Part shown: in pieces, positions 43,554-52,287 of the stretch
Numbering within the stretch: position 1 is the first letter of the stretch
How the letters are laid out: every line of letters begins with the position of its first letter
Assembly (NCBI RefSeq): GCF_002210095.1
Contig: NZ_AQQR01000020.1
Span: forward strand, 1-64,000
Reading direction: 5' to 3'
Length of the DNA: 64,000 nt
DNA from: Marinibacterium profundimaris
GTDB taxonomy: Bacteria; Pseudomonadota; Alphaproteobacteria; Rhodobacterales; Rhodobacteraceae
The notes under the pieces: generated by a model
What the model was told of the DNA's origin: nothing
Database searches by the model: none
The model's input: the letters and a program-made list of their open reading frames with translations, nothing else
Program-made: the position numbers and the translations under genes

Positions 43554-44465
43554 ATGCCCCATCAGACAGACGTCCAAGAGGAAACCGGCGTGACCTCCGC
43601 CATCCTCGACCACCTCGCACTTCACGGCGCAACGCCAGGGCCCGGCGAGACCGATCACCGCCCCCTGCCCCAGCCTGACGAGGTCGAGCTCGCCATGGCG
43701 GCGCTCTTTGACACCACCACCGGCCTCATCACCGGCAGCCAGTTGGAAGACAATCTCGAAGAGATGCTCTGGTCCCTGACCTCAATCTTCCATCGCCGGC
43801 TCACCCATATCCAGAAGCTGCTCGACGACAACGAATTCGAGGTCCGGGAAAGTCTGGCCATCCAGGACGGCTCAGAGGTCGCCTCGGTCGAACTAGAGCG
43901 CCTCCAAATGATCGGGCTCAAACTCTGGGACCATCGCGACGCTTTCGAGCAGATGCGCGATCTGGCCGTGGACCACTTTTCGGCCGCCACGGGTTCACCC
44001 TGGCTGCCCCGCACCGGATCCAAGGTCTCGCATCGCGGCCTGACTTCCGCCGTGGTGGACAGCCGGGCCTACCTCTCGGCCAAGCGACGCAAGGAGACAG
44101 AGGTACACTGCCCCGAAGGCACGCGGATCGCCTTCTCGGGCGGGGGCTATCACGCCTACGATCTGATCTGGTCCGTGCTCGACGCCACGCACGCCAAATT
44201 CCCCGACATGGTGCTGCTGCACGGCGGCACGCCGAAAGGTGCCGAGATGATCGCGGCCCGCTGGGCAGATACTCGGGGCGTCACCCAGGTAGTCTTCAAG
44301 CCCGACTGGGAGAGCCACGGCAAGGCGGCTCCCTTCAAGCGCAATGACAAGATGCTCGAGACCATGCCGCAGGGTCTGATCGCAACGCCCGGTTCGGGCA
44401 TCACCGAGAACATCGTCGACAAGGCCCGCAAGCTCGGGATCCGCATCAAGAGGATCGGGGCTTAG
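43554..44465 (+). CDS. DUF2493 (SLOG/YspA-like) domain protein
   Basis: A 303-residue protein with a helical N-terminal half and a C-terminal DUF2493 domain: RIAFSGGGYHAYDLIWSVLD, LLHGGTPKGAEMIAARWA and TPGSGITENIVDKARKLGI. The SLOG-type Rossmann fold binds nucleotides or nucleotide-derived ligands. The gene is common on alphaproteobacterial plasmids beside toprim and strawberry-notch genes, as here. The precise function is unknown; sensing of nucleotide signals or a defence role has been suggested for the superfamily. Confidence 0.85.
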   Translation: MPHQTDVQEETGVTSAILDHLALHGATPGPGETDHRPLPQPDEVELAMAALFDTTTGLITGSQLEDNLEEMLWSLTSIFHRRLTHIQKLLDDNEFEVRESLAIQDGSEVASVELERLQMIGLKLWDHRDAFEQMRDLAVDHFSAATGSPWLPRTGSKVSHRGLTSAVVDSRAYLSAKRRKETEVHCPEGTRIAFSGGGYHAYDLIWSVLDATHAKFPDMVLLHGGTPKGAEMIAARWADTRGVTQVVFKPDWESHGKAAPFKRNDKMLETMPQGLIATPGSGITENIVDKARKLGIRIKRIGA

Positions 44466-44585
44466 GCCCCGGTTCTACCATGACATCAGTCAGAGCACAC
44501 TGTGCGGTTCGCTCTATGAGTGCGCAGAGCTGCGCACTTCTGCGGGATTTGGTCTGTCAGACCGCCGTGAGTGTTAACACCATTT

Positions 44586-44978
44586 CTAACTGGCGGCTGT
44601 GGCGAGACCCTCTGAAGCCTCCTGACGCTCACGTCGTCCGGTCGTCAGCGGGATATTCGCCGAAAGGCAGCCCATGTCGGCCAGGAAACTGACCAATCCG
44701 ACGATCGTCTTGAACTCGCGCAATTTGAAGACGCTACGGCTCGTGACAAGCATCTTCGCATCCTGGCCATCCTACGTCACCGCGTGCACGGCCCAGGCGC
44801 CATGCCAACTGTTGTGGCGCTTCCCGGCAGTCTGGTTGCAGATCACCTCGATGAGGTAGCCATCTGAGTGCAGATCGCGCAGGCCATCCTCGGTGACCAC
44901 ATTCGGTGTTGCGCCGTCCAACAGCTTATCCTCTTCACTTATGCCGACACGTATCGGGATTGGAGCGGGCCCGAGCTT
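44586..44978 (-). pseudogene. Broken conserved gene of unknown family
   Basis: The minus strand reads in one frame from 44978 to a TAG at 44586, interrupted by TAG at 44772-44774. The translation looks protein-like: EEDKLLDGATPNVVTEDG, LHSDGYLIEVICNQTAG, AWAVHAVT, the stop, then DGQDAKMLVTSRSVFKLREF and VSFLADMGCLSANIP. Reading through the stop gives a smooth sequence, so it is probably a recent nonsense mutation in a plasmid accessory gene. No family recognised. Confidence 0.5.
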
Positions 44979-45516
44979 CTACCCGATCTTCCGAGTCGCA
45001 TGCGTCGTTTGCTCAGTTTCGCAATCCCATACGGGACATCTTCGAAGTTCGCAACGCGGCCGGGATTGAAGCCGTCGGGAACAGATGCGCGTGTCTTCGC
45101 CCTGGCATTTCATCTTCTCCTGCCTGTCAGAGCACTCTCTGCTTGAGGCCCCTAGTGACCCGACCGAGGAGCTGAATACGGGCCGGTGTCGCGTTGCGAT
45201 AGGTCGTGGTGTGTATCGAAAGATCTGGCGAGCCTGTGCAAAGGACGCATCGGCGTTCCTGGCTGTCGGCAGTTCACCCAGTTTCCTTCGCGGCCGCCGC
45301 ACTTCTCCCTTTGTCTGAGTTGCATGACATGCTGGTCGCAGCTGTCGTCCCGTCCAAAAGGTTGTCACCGATCTTTTTCCCCTGTCCCTGCGGGCCATTC
45401 CTCGCGAGGCAAAAAGACCGGCGCCTGCCCCTCTCCGCTGCGCTCCGCCTTCGGTGTGGCCGGGCCTTGCCCGCTGCAAGGTGACCATCATTGCAACGCA
45501 AACAAGGAGAAGAGCG
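44979..45516. other. Intergenic or decayed region before the DUF736 gene
   Basis: Several overlapping frames exist, but none looks like a real protein. A minus-strand stretch near 45170-45300 (KGEVRRPRRKLGELPTA) might be a remnant. The last part has a GC-rich leader and AAGGAG before the DUF736 start. Confidence 0.35.
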
Positions 45517-45855
45517 ATGACCACGAACTGCATCAAATTCACCAGCGCCGACATCGAAACCGCCAAGGGCGTCGGCTCCATCTTGACCCTGACCTTCGAC
45601 CTCGACATCACGGTCGAACCCGTCGCAAGCGTGAACCCGATGGCCCCCACGCACCGCGGCCTCGGCCGCTCCCCGCGCGGCAAGCTGGTCGAGTGCGGCG
45701 GGATCTGGAGGAAGCAGAACAAGGAGACCGGCGCCGACTACTATACGCTGACCATCCGCGACCACGGCTTCAACGCCAACCTCGGCAAGGCCGCGAACCA
45801 GAACGATCTGTCCCTGCAGGCCGTCATCCCTTGGGGGCCGAAAGACGCTGCGTGA
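45517..45855 (+). CDS. DUF736-related plasmid protein
   Basis: A 112-residue protein beginning MTTNCIKFTSADIETAKG, with CGGIWRKQNKETGADYYTLTI and NLGKAANQNDLSLQAVIPWG near the C-terminus, the pattern of DUF736-family proteins, which are frequent on alphaproteobacterial plasmids and integrative elements. The ATG at 45517 follows AAGGAG. Function unknown. A decayed relative of its C-terminal half lies at 63515-63640. Confidence 0.75.
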   Translation: MTTNCIKFTSADIETAKGVGSILTLTFDLDITVEPVASVNPMAPTHRGLGRSPRGKLVECGGIWRKQNKETGADYYTLTIRDHGFNANLGKAANQNDLSLQAVIPWGPKDAA

Positions 45856-46346
45856 CGTAAAGAATCGGCTGGGACAACCCAGCCGATTTCCTCTGTTTCC
45901 CTTCGCGCTGAAACGCATTCCCCACATTTTGGAGCCAGTGGTTGGTCCGCTTGGTGGAAGCAACCGATCACTGAATTGGCGCAAGGTGATGATGATGCAA
46001 TCCGCTTCGGAGGAGACGGGTTCGTAGTTCCCCTAGCGCCATGAGGCTTCCAGCATCTTGCATTTTGACAGCCGTGCAGCGGTGAAAAAAGAAACAAAAA
46101 CAGATAGTTGAATGTAACTGGCGCGAAGTTAAAGTTGACTACACATCCGAGCGAGTGACAGTTTCCCCAAGATATTGGGTAGCTACATTCCTCGATCGCT
46201 ATACTTTGTCGAGGCATCTAGGCACGCTGGTAGATTGGGTAAGATCTAACCGCCGGGCGAAAATCGTTGTTAAGACTCAGTTTTCCGTGTAGATGACACT
46301 TTAATGAGCGAAATCGCTGAAAAAGCGATATTTAGAGGACAGGCGG
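45856..46346. promoter_or_regulatory. RepABC upstream control region
   Basis: A noticeably AT-rich, gene-free stretch before repA. It holds a parS-like repeat at 46063 and a small hairpin ATCGCT-GAAAA-AGCGAT (46314-46330) just before the ribosome binding site. A TTGTTA (46268-46273) with TAGATG 17 bases later is a possible promoter. RepA and RepB usually autoregulate from here. Confidence 0.5.
46063..46079 (+). repeat. parS-like repeat, copy 1
   Basis: TTTTGACAGCCGTGCAG, shared with two copies between repA and repB. An imperfect dyad (TTG...CAA in the third copy). In RepABC plasmids such sites bind RepB. Confidence 0.6.
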
Positions 46347-47558
46347 ATGCGAGAACGGTCTTTTGCGGCTGATACGAAGGATCAACCCTTCGACGAGATC
46401 ATCCTACAGCAAGGAGAGTTGATTTCCGACCGCCTCAATATGTTGCGGCAGGAACAGTATCCTCCGGACGCCCAAAAAGGTCTACGTCAGTTTTCATTGG
46501 CCGAGGTTGCTTACTATCTCGGCGTGACGCAGTCGACCATCAAGAAGCTTCATCTCGAAGGCAAAGGTCCTGAACCTGAAACATCATCGTCCGGGAGGCG
46601 CAGCTACTCGGCCGAGCAGATGCTGGAACTGAGAGCTTATCTCGACAAGCATGGCCGCCCCGGAAAACGCCGTTATGTCCCCTATCGGCAGCCTGGTGAA
46701 GAACTGCACGTCGTGTCCGTCGTGAACTTCAAAGGAGGAAGTGGAAAGACCACTACCGCCGCCCACCTCGCGCAGCACTTGGCGTTGAAAGGGCATCGAG
46801 TTCTTGCGATCGACTTGGACCCTCAGGCCTCGCTCACAGCTTTGCATGGCATTCAGCCTGAACTCGACGACGTGCCTTCGCTCTACGAGACACTTCGCTA
46901 TGATGACGAGCGTAAGCCGATCTCAGAGGTGATCCGGCCAACGAACTTTCCCAACCTTGATATCGTGCCGGCAAGTCTCGAGCTTCAAGAGTACGAATAC
47001 GATACCCCGGTTGCTTTGACGAGCAGCGATCCCCACGAGGGCCGTACCTTCTTCACTCGCATATCGAAGGCGCTTAGCGAGGTTGATGACCGCTATGACG
47101 TGGTTGTGATCGATTGCCCTCCTCAACTGGGCTACCTCACGCTCACTGCTCTCACGGCTTCTTCCTCGGTCATTGTGACAGTCCATCCTCAGATGCTGGA
47201 CGTCATGTCGATGAGCCAGTTTCTCCTGATGCTGGGCGGAATCATGAAGACGATCCGTGACGCTGGAGCGAACATGCGCCTGAAGTGGTTCCGTTACCTG
47301 GTAACGCGATTTGAACCAACGGACGGTCCCCAAAAGCAGATGGTTGGGTTCCTCCAGGCGATGTTCCCAAATCAGATGCTGTCGGCTCCTGTGCTGAAGT
47401 CTACGGCGATCTCCGACGCTGGGATTACGAAGCAGACGCTTTACGAAGTTGAACGGTCTCAATTCGTGCGGACTACTTATGACCGCGCAGTGACATCTTT
47501 GAATGACGTGAACGATGAAATCGCCGAACTGATCCACAAGGCTTGGGGGCGTGAATGA
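46347..47558 (+). CDS. repA: Plasmid partitioning protein RepA (ParA-family ATPase)
   Basis: A 403-residue ParA-type Walker ATPase of the RepABC class. An N-terminal helix-turn-helix region (LAEVAYYLGVTQSTIKKLHLEG) precedes the deviant Walker A KGGSGKTT (129-136), then IDLDPQASLTALHG and VVVIDCPPQLGYLTLTAL. RepA drives segregation with RepB bound at parS and represses the operon. It is first of repA-repB-repC on the plus strand with AGAGGA upstream of the ATG. Confidence 0.95.
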   Translation: MRERSFAADTKDQPFDEIILQQGELISDRLNMLRQEQYPPDAQKGLRQFSLAEVAYYLGVTQSTIKKLHLEGKGPEPETSSSGRRSYSAEQMLELRAYLDKHGRPGKRRYVPYRQPGEELHVVSVVNFKGGSGKTTTAAHLAQHLALKGHRVLAIDLDPQASLTALHGIQPELDDVPSLYETLRYDDERKPISEVIRPTNFPNLDIVPASLELQEYEYDTPVALTSSDPHEGRTFFTRISKALSEVDDRYDVVVIDCPPQLGYLTLTALTASSSVIVTVHPQMLDVMSMSQFLLMLGGIMKTIRDAGANMRLKWFRYLVTRFEPTDGPQKQMVGFLQAMFPNQMLSAPVLKSTAISDAGITKQTLYEVERSQFVRTTYDRAVTSLNDVNDEIAELIHKAWGRE

Positions 47559-47564
47559 CTAAGG

Positions 47565-47606
47565 TTTTGACAGCCGTGCAGAGAGCTAGTTTTGACAGCC
47601 GTGCAA
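47565..47606 (+). repeat. Two parS-like repeats between repA and repB
   Basis: TTTTGACAGCCGTGCAG at 47565-47581 and TTTTGACAGCCGTGCAA at 47590-47606, direct repeats eight bases apart. With the copy at 46063 they flank repA, the usual arrangement of RepB-binding partition sites. Confidence 0.65.
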
Positions 47607-47661
47607 CTGTCGAAATGCGCGCGGCGCTTTGGTTGGATTTGGACGAAAAGGAGATGGCTTG

Positions 47662-48657
47662 ATGGCTCGCAAAGACCTCCTGAAGAGCGTTATGGCGGGC
47701 TCGCCGGAGCAGCCCAAGGATTCCGGTCGCTCTGGATACGCAATGCGCGGTGCTTCGAAATCGATGAAGGTTTCGATTGATAGCCTTGCGGAAAACTCGA
47801 AGCGTCTCCTTGAAGGTGAAACCATTGTCGAGATCGATCCGCAATTGATCGATGTGTCATTCGTTTCGGATCGGCTTAGTGATGACGATGTTGCTTTCGA
47901 CGAACTGAAAGCATCGATCGCAGCGGGTCGCCAGGACACGCCGGTACTGCTTAGACCGCATCCGGAAGCGGATGGCCGCTATATGATCGTCTTCGGGCAT
48001 CGCCGTGTGCGCGTTGCATCGGCGCTCGGCCGTAAGGTTCGCGCAGTTGTAAAACCAATGGACGATGTGGCCCACATTCTTGCTCAAGGGCAGGAAAACA
48101 CTGCGCGCGCAGACCTCTCTTTTATTGAGAAGGCCCTTTTTGCGAAGAGCCTCTTGGATATGGGACAAGCAAAGGACGTGATCCAGTCCGCACTTACCAT
48201 CGATGGGACGTTGCTTTCACGGATGCTGTCAGTGGCGCAGAACGTCCCTAGGTACGTCATCGAACAGATTGGGCCGGCCAAGCAGATTGGGCGTGATCGC
48301 TGGGAAGACTTCAAAAAGTTGGCTTCGGAACCATCGAATGACAAGATCCTCGAGGGAGCTCTGGAGTTCGACGGGTTTCAGAACCTCGACAGTGATGCTC
48401 GCTTTGAGTTCCTGCATAGCAAGCTGGCAGAAGCGGGTAGGGTGCCGAAGCGCCGAAAAACGCGTGCCGCGCCCAAGAAACGAACCTGGACTGCCGGCAA
48501 AGGCCGCATCAAGGGAGTCATCGGTCGTTCCGGAAAGGCATTCAGCATTTCGCTTACGGCACAAGATTCAACCGAGTTCGGAGACTTTCTCTCGGGTCGG
48601 CTTGATCAGCTGTACAGCGAATTCCTCGCGACGAAAGAGGAGCAGTCAGAACAATGA
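47662..48657 (+). CDS. repB: Plasmid partitioning protein RepB (ParB family)
   Basis: A 331-residue ParB-family centromere-binding protein: ParB N-terminal domain with GRQDTPVLLRPHPEADGRYM and FGHRRVRVASALGRKVRAVV, then a helix-turn-helix region (DLSFIEKALFAKSLLDMG, TIDGTLLSRMLSV). A basic stretch KRRKTRAAPKKR lies near the C-terminus. The ATG at 47662 is preceded by AGGAG; a longer in-frame start at 47629 is less likely because it enters the parS region. It partners with RepA. Confidence 0.94.
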   Translation: MARKDLLKSVMAGSPEQPKDSGRSGYAMRGASKSMKVSIDSLAENSKRLLEGETIVEIDPQLIDVSFVSDRLSDDDVAFDELKASIAAGRQDTPVLLRPHPEADGRYMIVFGHRRVRVASALGRKVRAVVKPMDDVAHILAQGQENTARADLSFIEKALFAKSLLDMGQAKDVIQSALTIDGTLLSRMLSVAQNVPRYVIEQIGPAKQIGRDRWEDFKKLASEPSNDKILEGALEFDGFQNLDSDARFEFLHSKLAEAGRVPKRRKTRAAPKKRTWTAGKGRIKGVIGRSGKAFSISLTAQDSTEFGDFLSGRLDQLYSEFLATKEEQSEQ

Positions 48658-48664
48658 TCTAGGC

Positions 48665-48718
48665 AAAAGAAAAGCCCCCAAGCAGCGTGGCCTGAGAGCT
48701 AATCTGAAAAGTTTGGTC
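48665..48718 (-). ncRNA. RepABC counter-transcribed antisense RNA (ctRNA)
   Basis: In the repB-repC gap, on the minus strand, a promoter (48725-48753) is followed about 55 bases later by a terminator: AGCTCTCAGG pairs with CTTGGGGGCT (plus-strand 48691-48700 and 48673-48682) with G-U pairs, then TTTTCTTTT. Size, place and orientation match the small antisense RNA that represses repC and sets incompatibility in RepABC plasmids. Confidence 0.8.
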
Positions 48719-48724
48719 GCTTAG

Positions 48725-48753
48725 AAGATATCTCTCCCGCGAATCACTGTCAA
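48725..48753 (-). promoter_or_regulatory. Promoter of the antisense RNA
   Basis: On the minus strand TTGACA (48748-48753) and TATCTT (48725-48730) are 17 bases apart, close to the sigma-70 consensus and among the clearest promoters in the window. It reads away from repC. Confidence 0.8.
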
Positions 48754-48817
48754 CAAGAACGCCACTTCGGCGAACGGCTTTCTTTTGCCTCCACATAACT
48801 GGAGGTGAGAAACAGGC

Positions 48818-50098
48818 ATGAAGCATACAGGTTGGCGCAAGCCGACACCGGGTCTTGGCATTGCAGAGCAGCTTGCCCAAGCCGGTGAACAGGTAGCTGT
48901 ACCCAAAACGCGGGCCTTCGTGGCCGTGAAGCGGGTCGGAGCCTACATTGGCCTCAAGGCGGGGGACATGATGCTCCTCGACACGCTCGGGGCGTTTACC
49001 CAGGCCCAGGACTGGGAGGAGGGTCAGCGCCCGATCGTCTGGGCATCGAACGCCTATCTGATAGAGCAGACGGGCTTCTCGCTTTCCGCGCTGAAACGCC
49101 ATGCGCGGCGCCTGGCCGAGATCGGCGTGATCTCCTTCCAGGACAGCCCGAACGGCAAGCGTTGGGGCCGTAGGGACGCTGAGGGGCGCATCGTGGAGGC
49201 CTATGGCTTCGATCTGTCGCCGCTCGCAGCTCGCGTCGAGGAGTTCGAGGAACTGCATAGCGATTTGCAGGCCGAACGCGAGCTCTGCCAGCGCTTGAAG
49301 CGCCAGATCACCGTGGCACGCCGGATGATCCGCGCGCGGATCGAGACCGCCGTCAGCAGCGCGCTGCGCGGTCCTTGGACGCAATTCACAGGCCTCTTCG
49401 AGGAGCTTCTTGATCGGCTTCCGCGCCGTCATGAAGCCTCTGAGCAACTTGCGCGGTTGCTGACCTGGTTCAAGGAACTTCAGGAGCGCGTCGAAGCGGC
49501 CTATCTCAAGGCAACCGAGGTCGTTCAACCTGTGGAAAACGCGCCCGAAGCCAAGGAACAAGTTCCCGAGAAGACTCAAGAAATGAACCCCAGGGAGGTC
49601 ATTTCTGACCCTCATATACTAATTACAAACCAACTTGATCCTGTAACTCGTAATTCCTCAGAAAATGAGGAAGTCGCGGCCGTGGTGCCCAATGCTCAGC
49701 CCGAAGATCAGGTTGACAGGGAGCTGGAAGAGTGGGTGGCTGAAGTCCGCAAGAAGCGCGCGGCACTGGATCTGCCCACAGTGATGCAGGCCTGTCCCGA
49801 ATTCGCGTCCTGGGCGCGTAATATGGGCGGCTTCCTGAAGGATTGGGGCGATCTGCACCGGGTTGCCGGGCAGCTCAGGCCGATGATCGGGGTGTCCGAG
49901 CATGCGTGGAACGTGGCGCAAGACCGGCTGGGCAAACAGGTGGCGACAGCGGCGCTGGCGCTTGTCTTCGAGAAGCATTGCGCGGGCGAAGTTTCCTCGC
50001 CGGGCGGATATCTGCGCGGCATGGTCGAGAAGGCCGGGGCAGGGGAGCTGCATCTCGAGCGCAGCTTCTATGGCAGGCTCAGTGGGCAGGCGGCGTGA
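48818..50098 (+). CDS. repC: Plasmid replication initiator RepC
   Basis: A 426-residue RepC initiator. The N-terminal winged-helix domain has GAYIGLKAGDMMLLDTLGAF and IVWASNAYLIEQTGFSLSALKRHARRLAE; a coiled segment (residues 135-230) and a less conserved linker follow, then the C-terminal domain with WARNMGGFLKDWGDLHRVAG and SPGGYLRGMVEKAGAGELHL. It binds the origin inside its own gene. GGAGGTGA lies upstream of the ATG. Expression is expected to be limited by the antisense RNA just upstream. Confidence 0.95.
   Translation: MKHTGWRKPTPGLGIAEQLAQAGEQVAVPKTRAFVAVKRVGAYIGLKAGDMMLLDTLGAFTQAQDWEEGQRPIVWASNAYLIEQTGFSLSALKRHARRLAEIGVISFQDSPNGKRWGRRDAEGRIVEAYGFDLSPLAARVEEFEELHSDLQAERELCQRLKRQITVARRMIRARIETAVSSALRGPWTQFTGLFEELLDRLPRRHEASEQLARLLTWFKELQERVEAAYLKATEVVQPVENAPEAKEQVPEKTQEMNPREVISDPHILITNQLDPVTRNSSENEEVAAVVPNAQPEDQVDRELEEWVAEVRKKRAALDLPTVMQACPEFASWARNMGGFLKDWGDLHRVAGQLRPMIGVSEHAWNVAQDRLGKQVATAALALVFEKHCAGEVSSPGGYLRGMVEKAGAGELHLERSFYGRLSGQAA
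49601..49675 (+). other. Candidate replication origin (AT-rich tract inside repC)
   Basis: A locally AT-rich stretch (CTCATATACTAATTACAAAC and following) encodes the low-complexity linker of RepC and contrasts with GC-rich flanks. RepABC origins lie in such AT-rich tracts in the middle of repC. Confidence 0.6.
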
Positions 50099-50110
50099 TG
50101 GGGCAGGGGA

Positions 50111-51220
50111 TCAGAGTCCGGCGGCCTTGGTTAGGTTCACGCGGAACCGGTCGCGCCGGCGCTGGTAGCGGCGGGTCATCTCGGCCGAGGCATGACCAAG
50201 CTGTTTTTGAACGTAGCGCTCGTCGACTTCGGCGGAGCTGGCGAGACCGGCGCGCAGCGAATGGCCGGAGAACAGCGCCAGGCGTTCCTTTTCGGGCAGC
50301 TCGGATCGGATGCCGGCGTCCAGGACCGTCCGCTTGATCAGGCGCGCAACATGCTTGTCATTCAGTCGCGTTTCAGTGGCGCGGTTGCCATCGCGCGAGG
50401 TGCCGACGAAGACCGGACCGAAGTCGATCTTCGCGAAGTGCAGCCATTGCTCCAGCGCGTGCACGGGGCAGGTCTGATCCTTGGAGCCGCGGCCGATCTC
50501 GACTTCGCGCCAACCGGTTTTGGCGTTGAGGGTCAGGAGGGCGCCTTTCTCGAAGATCTCGATCCAGCCGCCAGAATCCGGCGTGTCGTCCTTGTGGACG
50601 TCAAGGCTAACGATTTCCGAGCGGCGCAAGCCTCCTGCATATCCCACCAGCAGGATCGCCCGATCCCGCAGCCCGCGCAGATCATATGGCAGGGTGGCGA
50701 CCATCGCGAGGATGTCCTCGGCCAGGATGGCCTCCTTCTGAACTGGTGGTCGCGCGTGCTTTCGCTTGATCCCGGCCAACACCGTGGCGATATGTCGGTT
50801 CTTGCGATCGAGGGAAAAGCCGCGCTGTGCGTAGTTCCAGGCGAGACCTGACAGACGGCGGTCGATGGTTGAGACGGACAGGGCAGGGGAGGGACGTGAG
50901 CCGGTCGCGAGATCCGCAAGGTAGAGGCCGATCATCTCCGGCGACGGAGGCAGCGGCTCGGTGCCCTTCAACCGGCACCAGCGCGCGAAGTGCGCCCAAT
51001 CCTTCGCATAGGCCTTCAGCGTGTTGTCCGACGCTGCCGCGCGTGCATAGTCGCGAGCCGTATCGACCAGCTGATCGAGCGTGCCTGAGCCCGCGACAAA
51101 GGAAGGCAGGCTCAAGACCTCGCCGTCAGGATGATCTCTCTCGTTGTCCTCGTTGGACGAAGGCCCGATTGGCACGTCTGAGGTCGATTTCTCGGTGCTT
51201 TCTGACATGCCTCTGAGCAT
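50111..51220 (-). CDS. Tyrosine recombinase/integrase
   Basis: A site-specific tyrosine recombinase, about 369 residues from the ATG at 51220. The N-terminal SAM-like domain has NTLKAYAKDWAHFARWCR. All catalytic residues are present: R199 (GGLRRSEI), K234 (AKTGW), H320 and R323 (HSLRAGL), H343 (LGHAS) and Y352 (TRRYQRR). It is convergent with repC and divergent from DUF1403. Such enzymes next to RepABC may resolve plasmid multimers or integrate the element. Starts at 51208 or upstream are also possible. Confidence 0.9.
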   Translation of the reverse strand: MLRGMSESTEKSTSDVPIGPSSNEDNERDHPDGEVLSLPSFVAGSGTLDQLVDTARDYARAAASDNTLKAYAKDWAHFARWCRLKGTEPLPPSPEMIGLYLADLATGSRPSPALSVSTIDRRLSGLAWNYAQRGFSLDRKNRHIATVLAGIKRKHARPPVQKEAILAEDILAMVATLPYDLRGLRDRAILLVGYAGGLRRSEIVSLDVHKDDTPDSGGWIEIFEKGALLTLNAKTGWREVEIGRGSKDQTCPVHALEQWLHFAKIDFGPVFVGTSRDGNRATETRLNDKHVARLIKRTVLDAGIRSELPEKERLALFSGHSLRAGLASSAEVDERYVQKQLGHASAEMTRRYQRRRDRFRVNLTKAAGL

Positions 51221-51232
51221 ATCCTTTTGTGT

Positions 51233-51302
51233 CCGATAATGCAAACTTATTGGGCATAGCAAGGGGCTGCGAAGTGGGGCGGTTCCTACACTATATTGTA
51301 GG
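51233..51302. promoter_or_regulatory. Two dyads in the recombinase-DUF1403 divergent promoter region
   Basis: CCGATAA (51233-51239) with TTATTGG (51247-51253), and CCTACA-CTATAT-TGTAGG (51285-51302). They lie between divergent genes and could be operators or recombination core sites for the adjacent tyrosine recombinase. Confidence 0.5.
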
Positions 51303-51333
51303 CAAAAGCGCCGTGAGAGATTAGTGTTGTGGC

Positions 51334-52287
51334 ATGACATATCAGCCAACGGCCATCTCGAACGACCTAGATACCCTACCGCAGTTGCCGGGCTGGGTCA
51401 CCACCGGCCGTGCGGAAACCCCTGAAACTGTGGCCTTTCGGTTCGGGGCGGTGCTCACGGTGCTCGATCAACTGATTGGCGATCCGAGGCATGGTGTGCC
51501 GCTGAAACTGCTCGCCAACCGGCTGGCGCTGAGTGCCGCAGTGGCAACCTCGAAACTGGAGGGTCGGCTGGCAAAGGAAGCAGATATCCGCGACGCCTAC
51601 CACCTGACACCGCCGGGCGAAGCGCGGGGTCCGGATGGCGATCTGCTGGCGTTTTGGCGCGAGGCTGTGCGTATGAGGACAAGCGGTGCGGGCGAGATCG
51701 CTGACTTGGTTGGCTCGGACTTCGCTGGCGAGGTGGGTGTCTGGCTTGACGTGGGATTGGAACACGCACGGACCTATGGCCCTTTGTCGGGTTGCGTCGC
51801 CGTCCTGCGCGCCGTGCTCGAGGTCGACGACCGGGCGGAGCGGGTCGCCTGTCTGCTCTCGGACATCGCCCTGGCACAGGCGCTGAACTGGAAGCAGGTG
51901 CTGCCGGTGACTACGCAGCGGTTGACAAAGGCGGCTCTGCGCGACCTGACCGCAGAAGGGCAGGGGGCCGATCTGGCAGTCGAGGGGCGGATCCTCGAGT
52001 CCGTCGAAGAGTCGATCCGATTGGCGCGAGAACTGGCCCGTCGTGCCGACGCTCTTCGTTCCGTGGCGCCGAAACTGCGAGCCAAAGGATCGGACGCGGC
52101 CGTCGATCTGTTCCTGACCGAGGATGCCGTGGCTCCGGCGTCGATGCTGTCGCCGCGTATTCGTGGAACGTCGATCCCCATGACTGACCGCGCTGCGCGG
52201 CGGTTTTGCGACCGGCTTGTTGAGTTGGGCGTGGCACGGGAACTGACCGGGAGGTCGACCTTCCGGCTCTACGGGATCGCATCATGA
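51334..52287 (+). CDS. DUF1403 family protein
   Basis: A 317-residue DUF1403 protein: DTLPQLPGWVTTGRAETPET, FRFGAVLTVLDQLI, RLALSAAVATSKLEGRLAKE and the C-terminal MTDRAARRFCDRLVELG. The family is almost confined to alphaproteobacterial plasmids and elements, next to recombinase and ScpB genes, as here. The role is unknown; a segregation or condensation function with ScpB is an inference from position. Its stop overlaps the ScpB start (ATGA at 52284). Confidence 0.87.
   Translation: MTYQPTAISNDLDTLPQLPGWVTTGRAETPETVAFRFGAVLTVLDQLIGDPRHGVPLKLLANRLALSAAVATSKLEGRLAKEADIRDAYHLTPPGEARGPDGDLLAFWREAVRMRTSGAGEIADLVGSDFAGEVGVWLDVGLEHARTYGPLSGCVAVLRAVLEVDDRAERVACLLSDIALAQALNWKQVLPVTTQRLTKAALRDLTAEGQGADLAVEGRILESVEESIRLARELARRADALRSVAPKLRAKGSDAAVDLFLTEDAVAPASMLSPRIRGTSIPMTDRAARRFCDRLVELGVARELTGRSTFRLYGIAS

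Noticed and set aside
44979-45722. A 247-residue minus-strand frame
   Set aside because: It runs antisense through the DUF736 gene, and its composition (Arg, Ser and Pro rich) is that of a shadow frame.
46063-47606. Short repeats considered as CRISPR
   Set aside because: Only three copies, irregular spacing and a location around repA; they fit partition sites. No CRISPR array or cas gene was seen.
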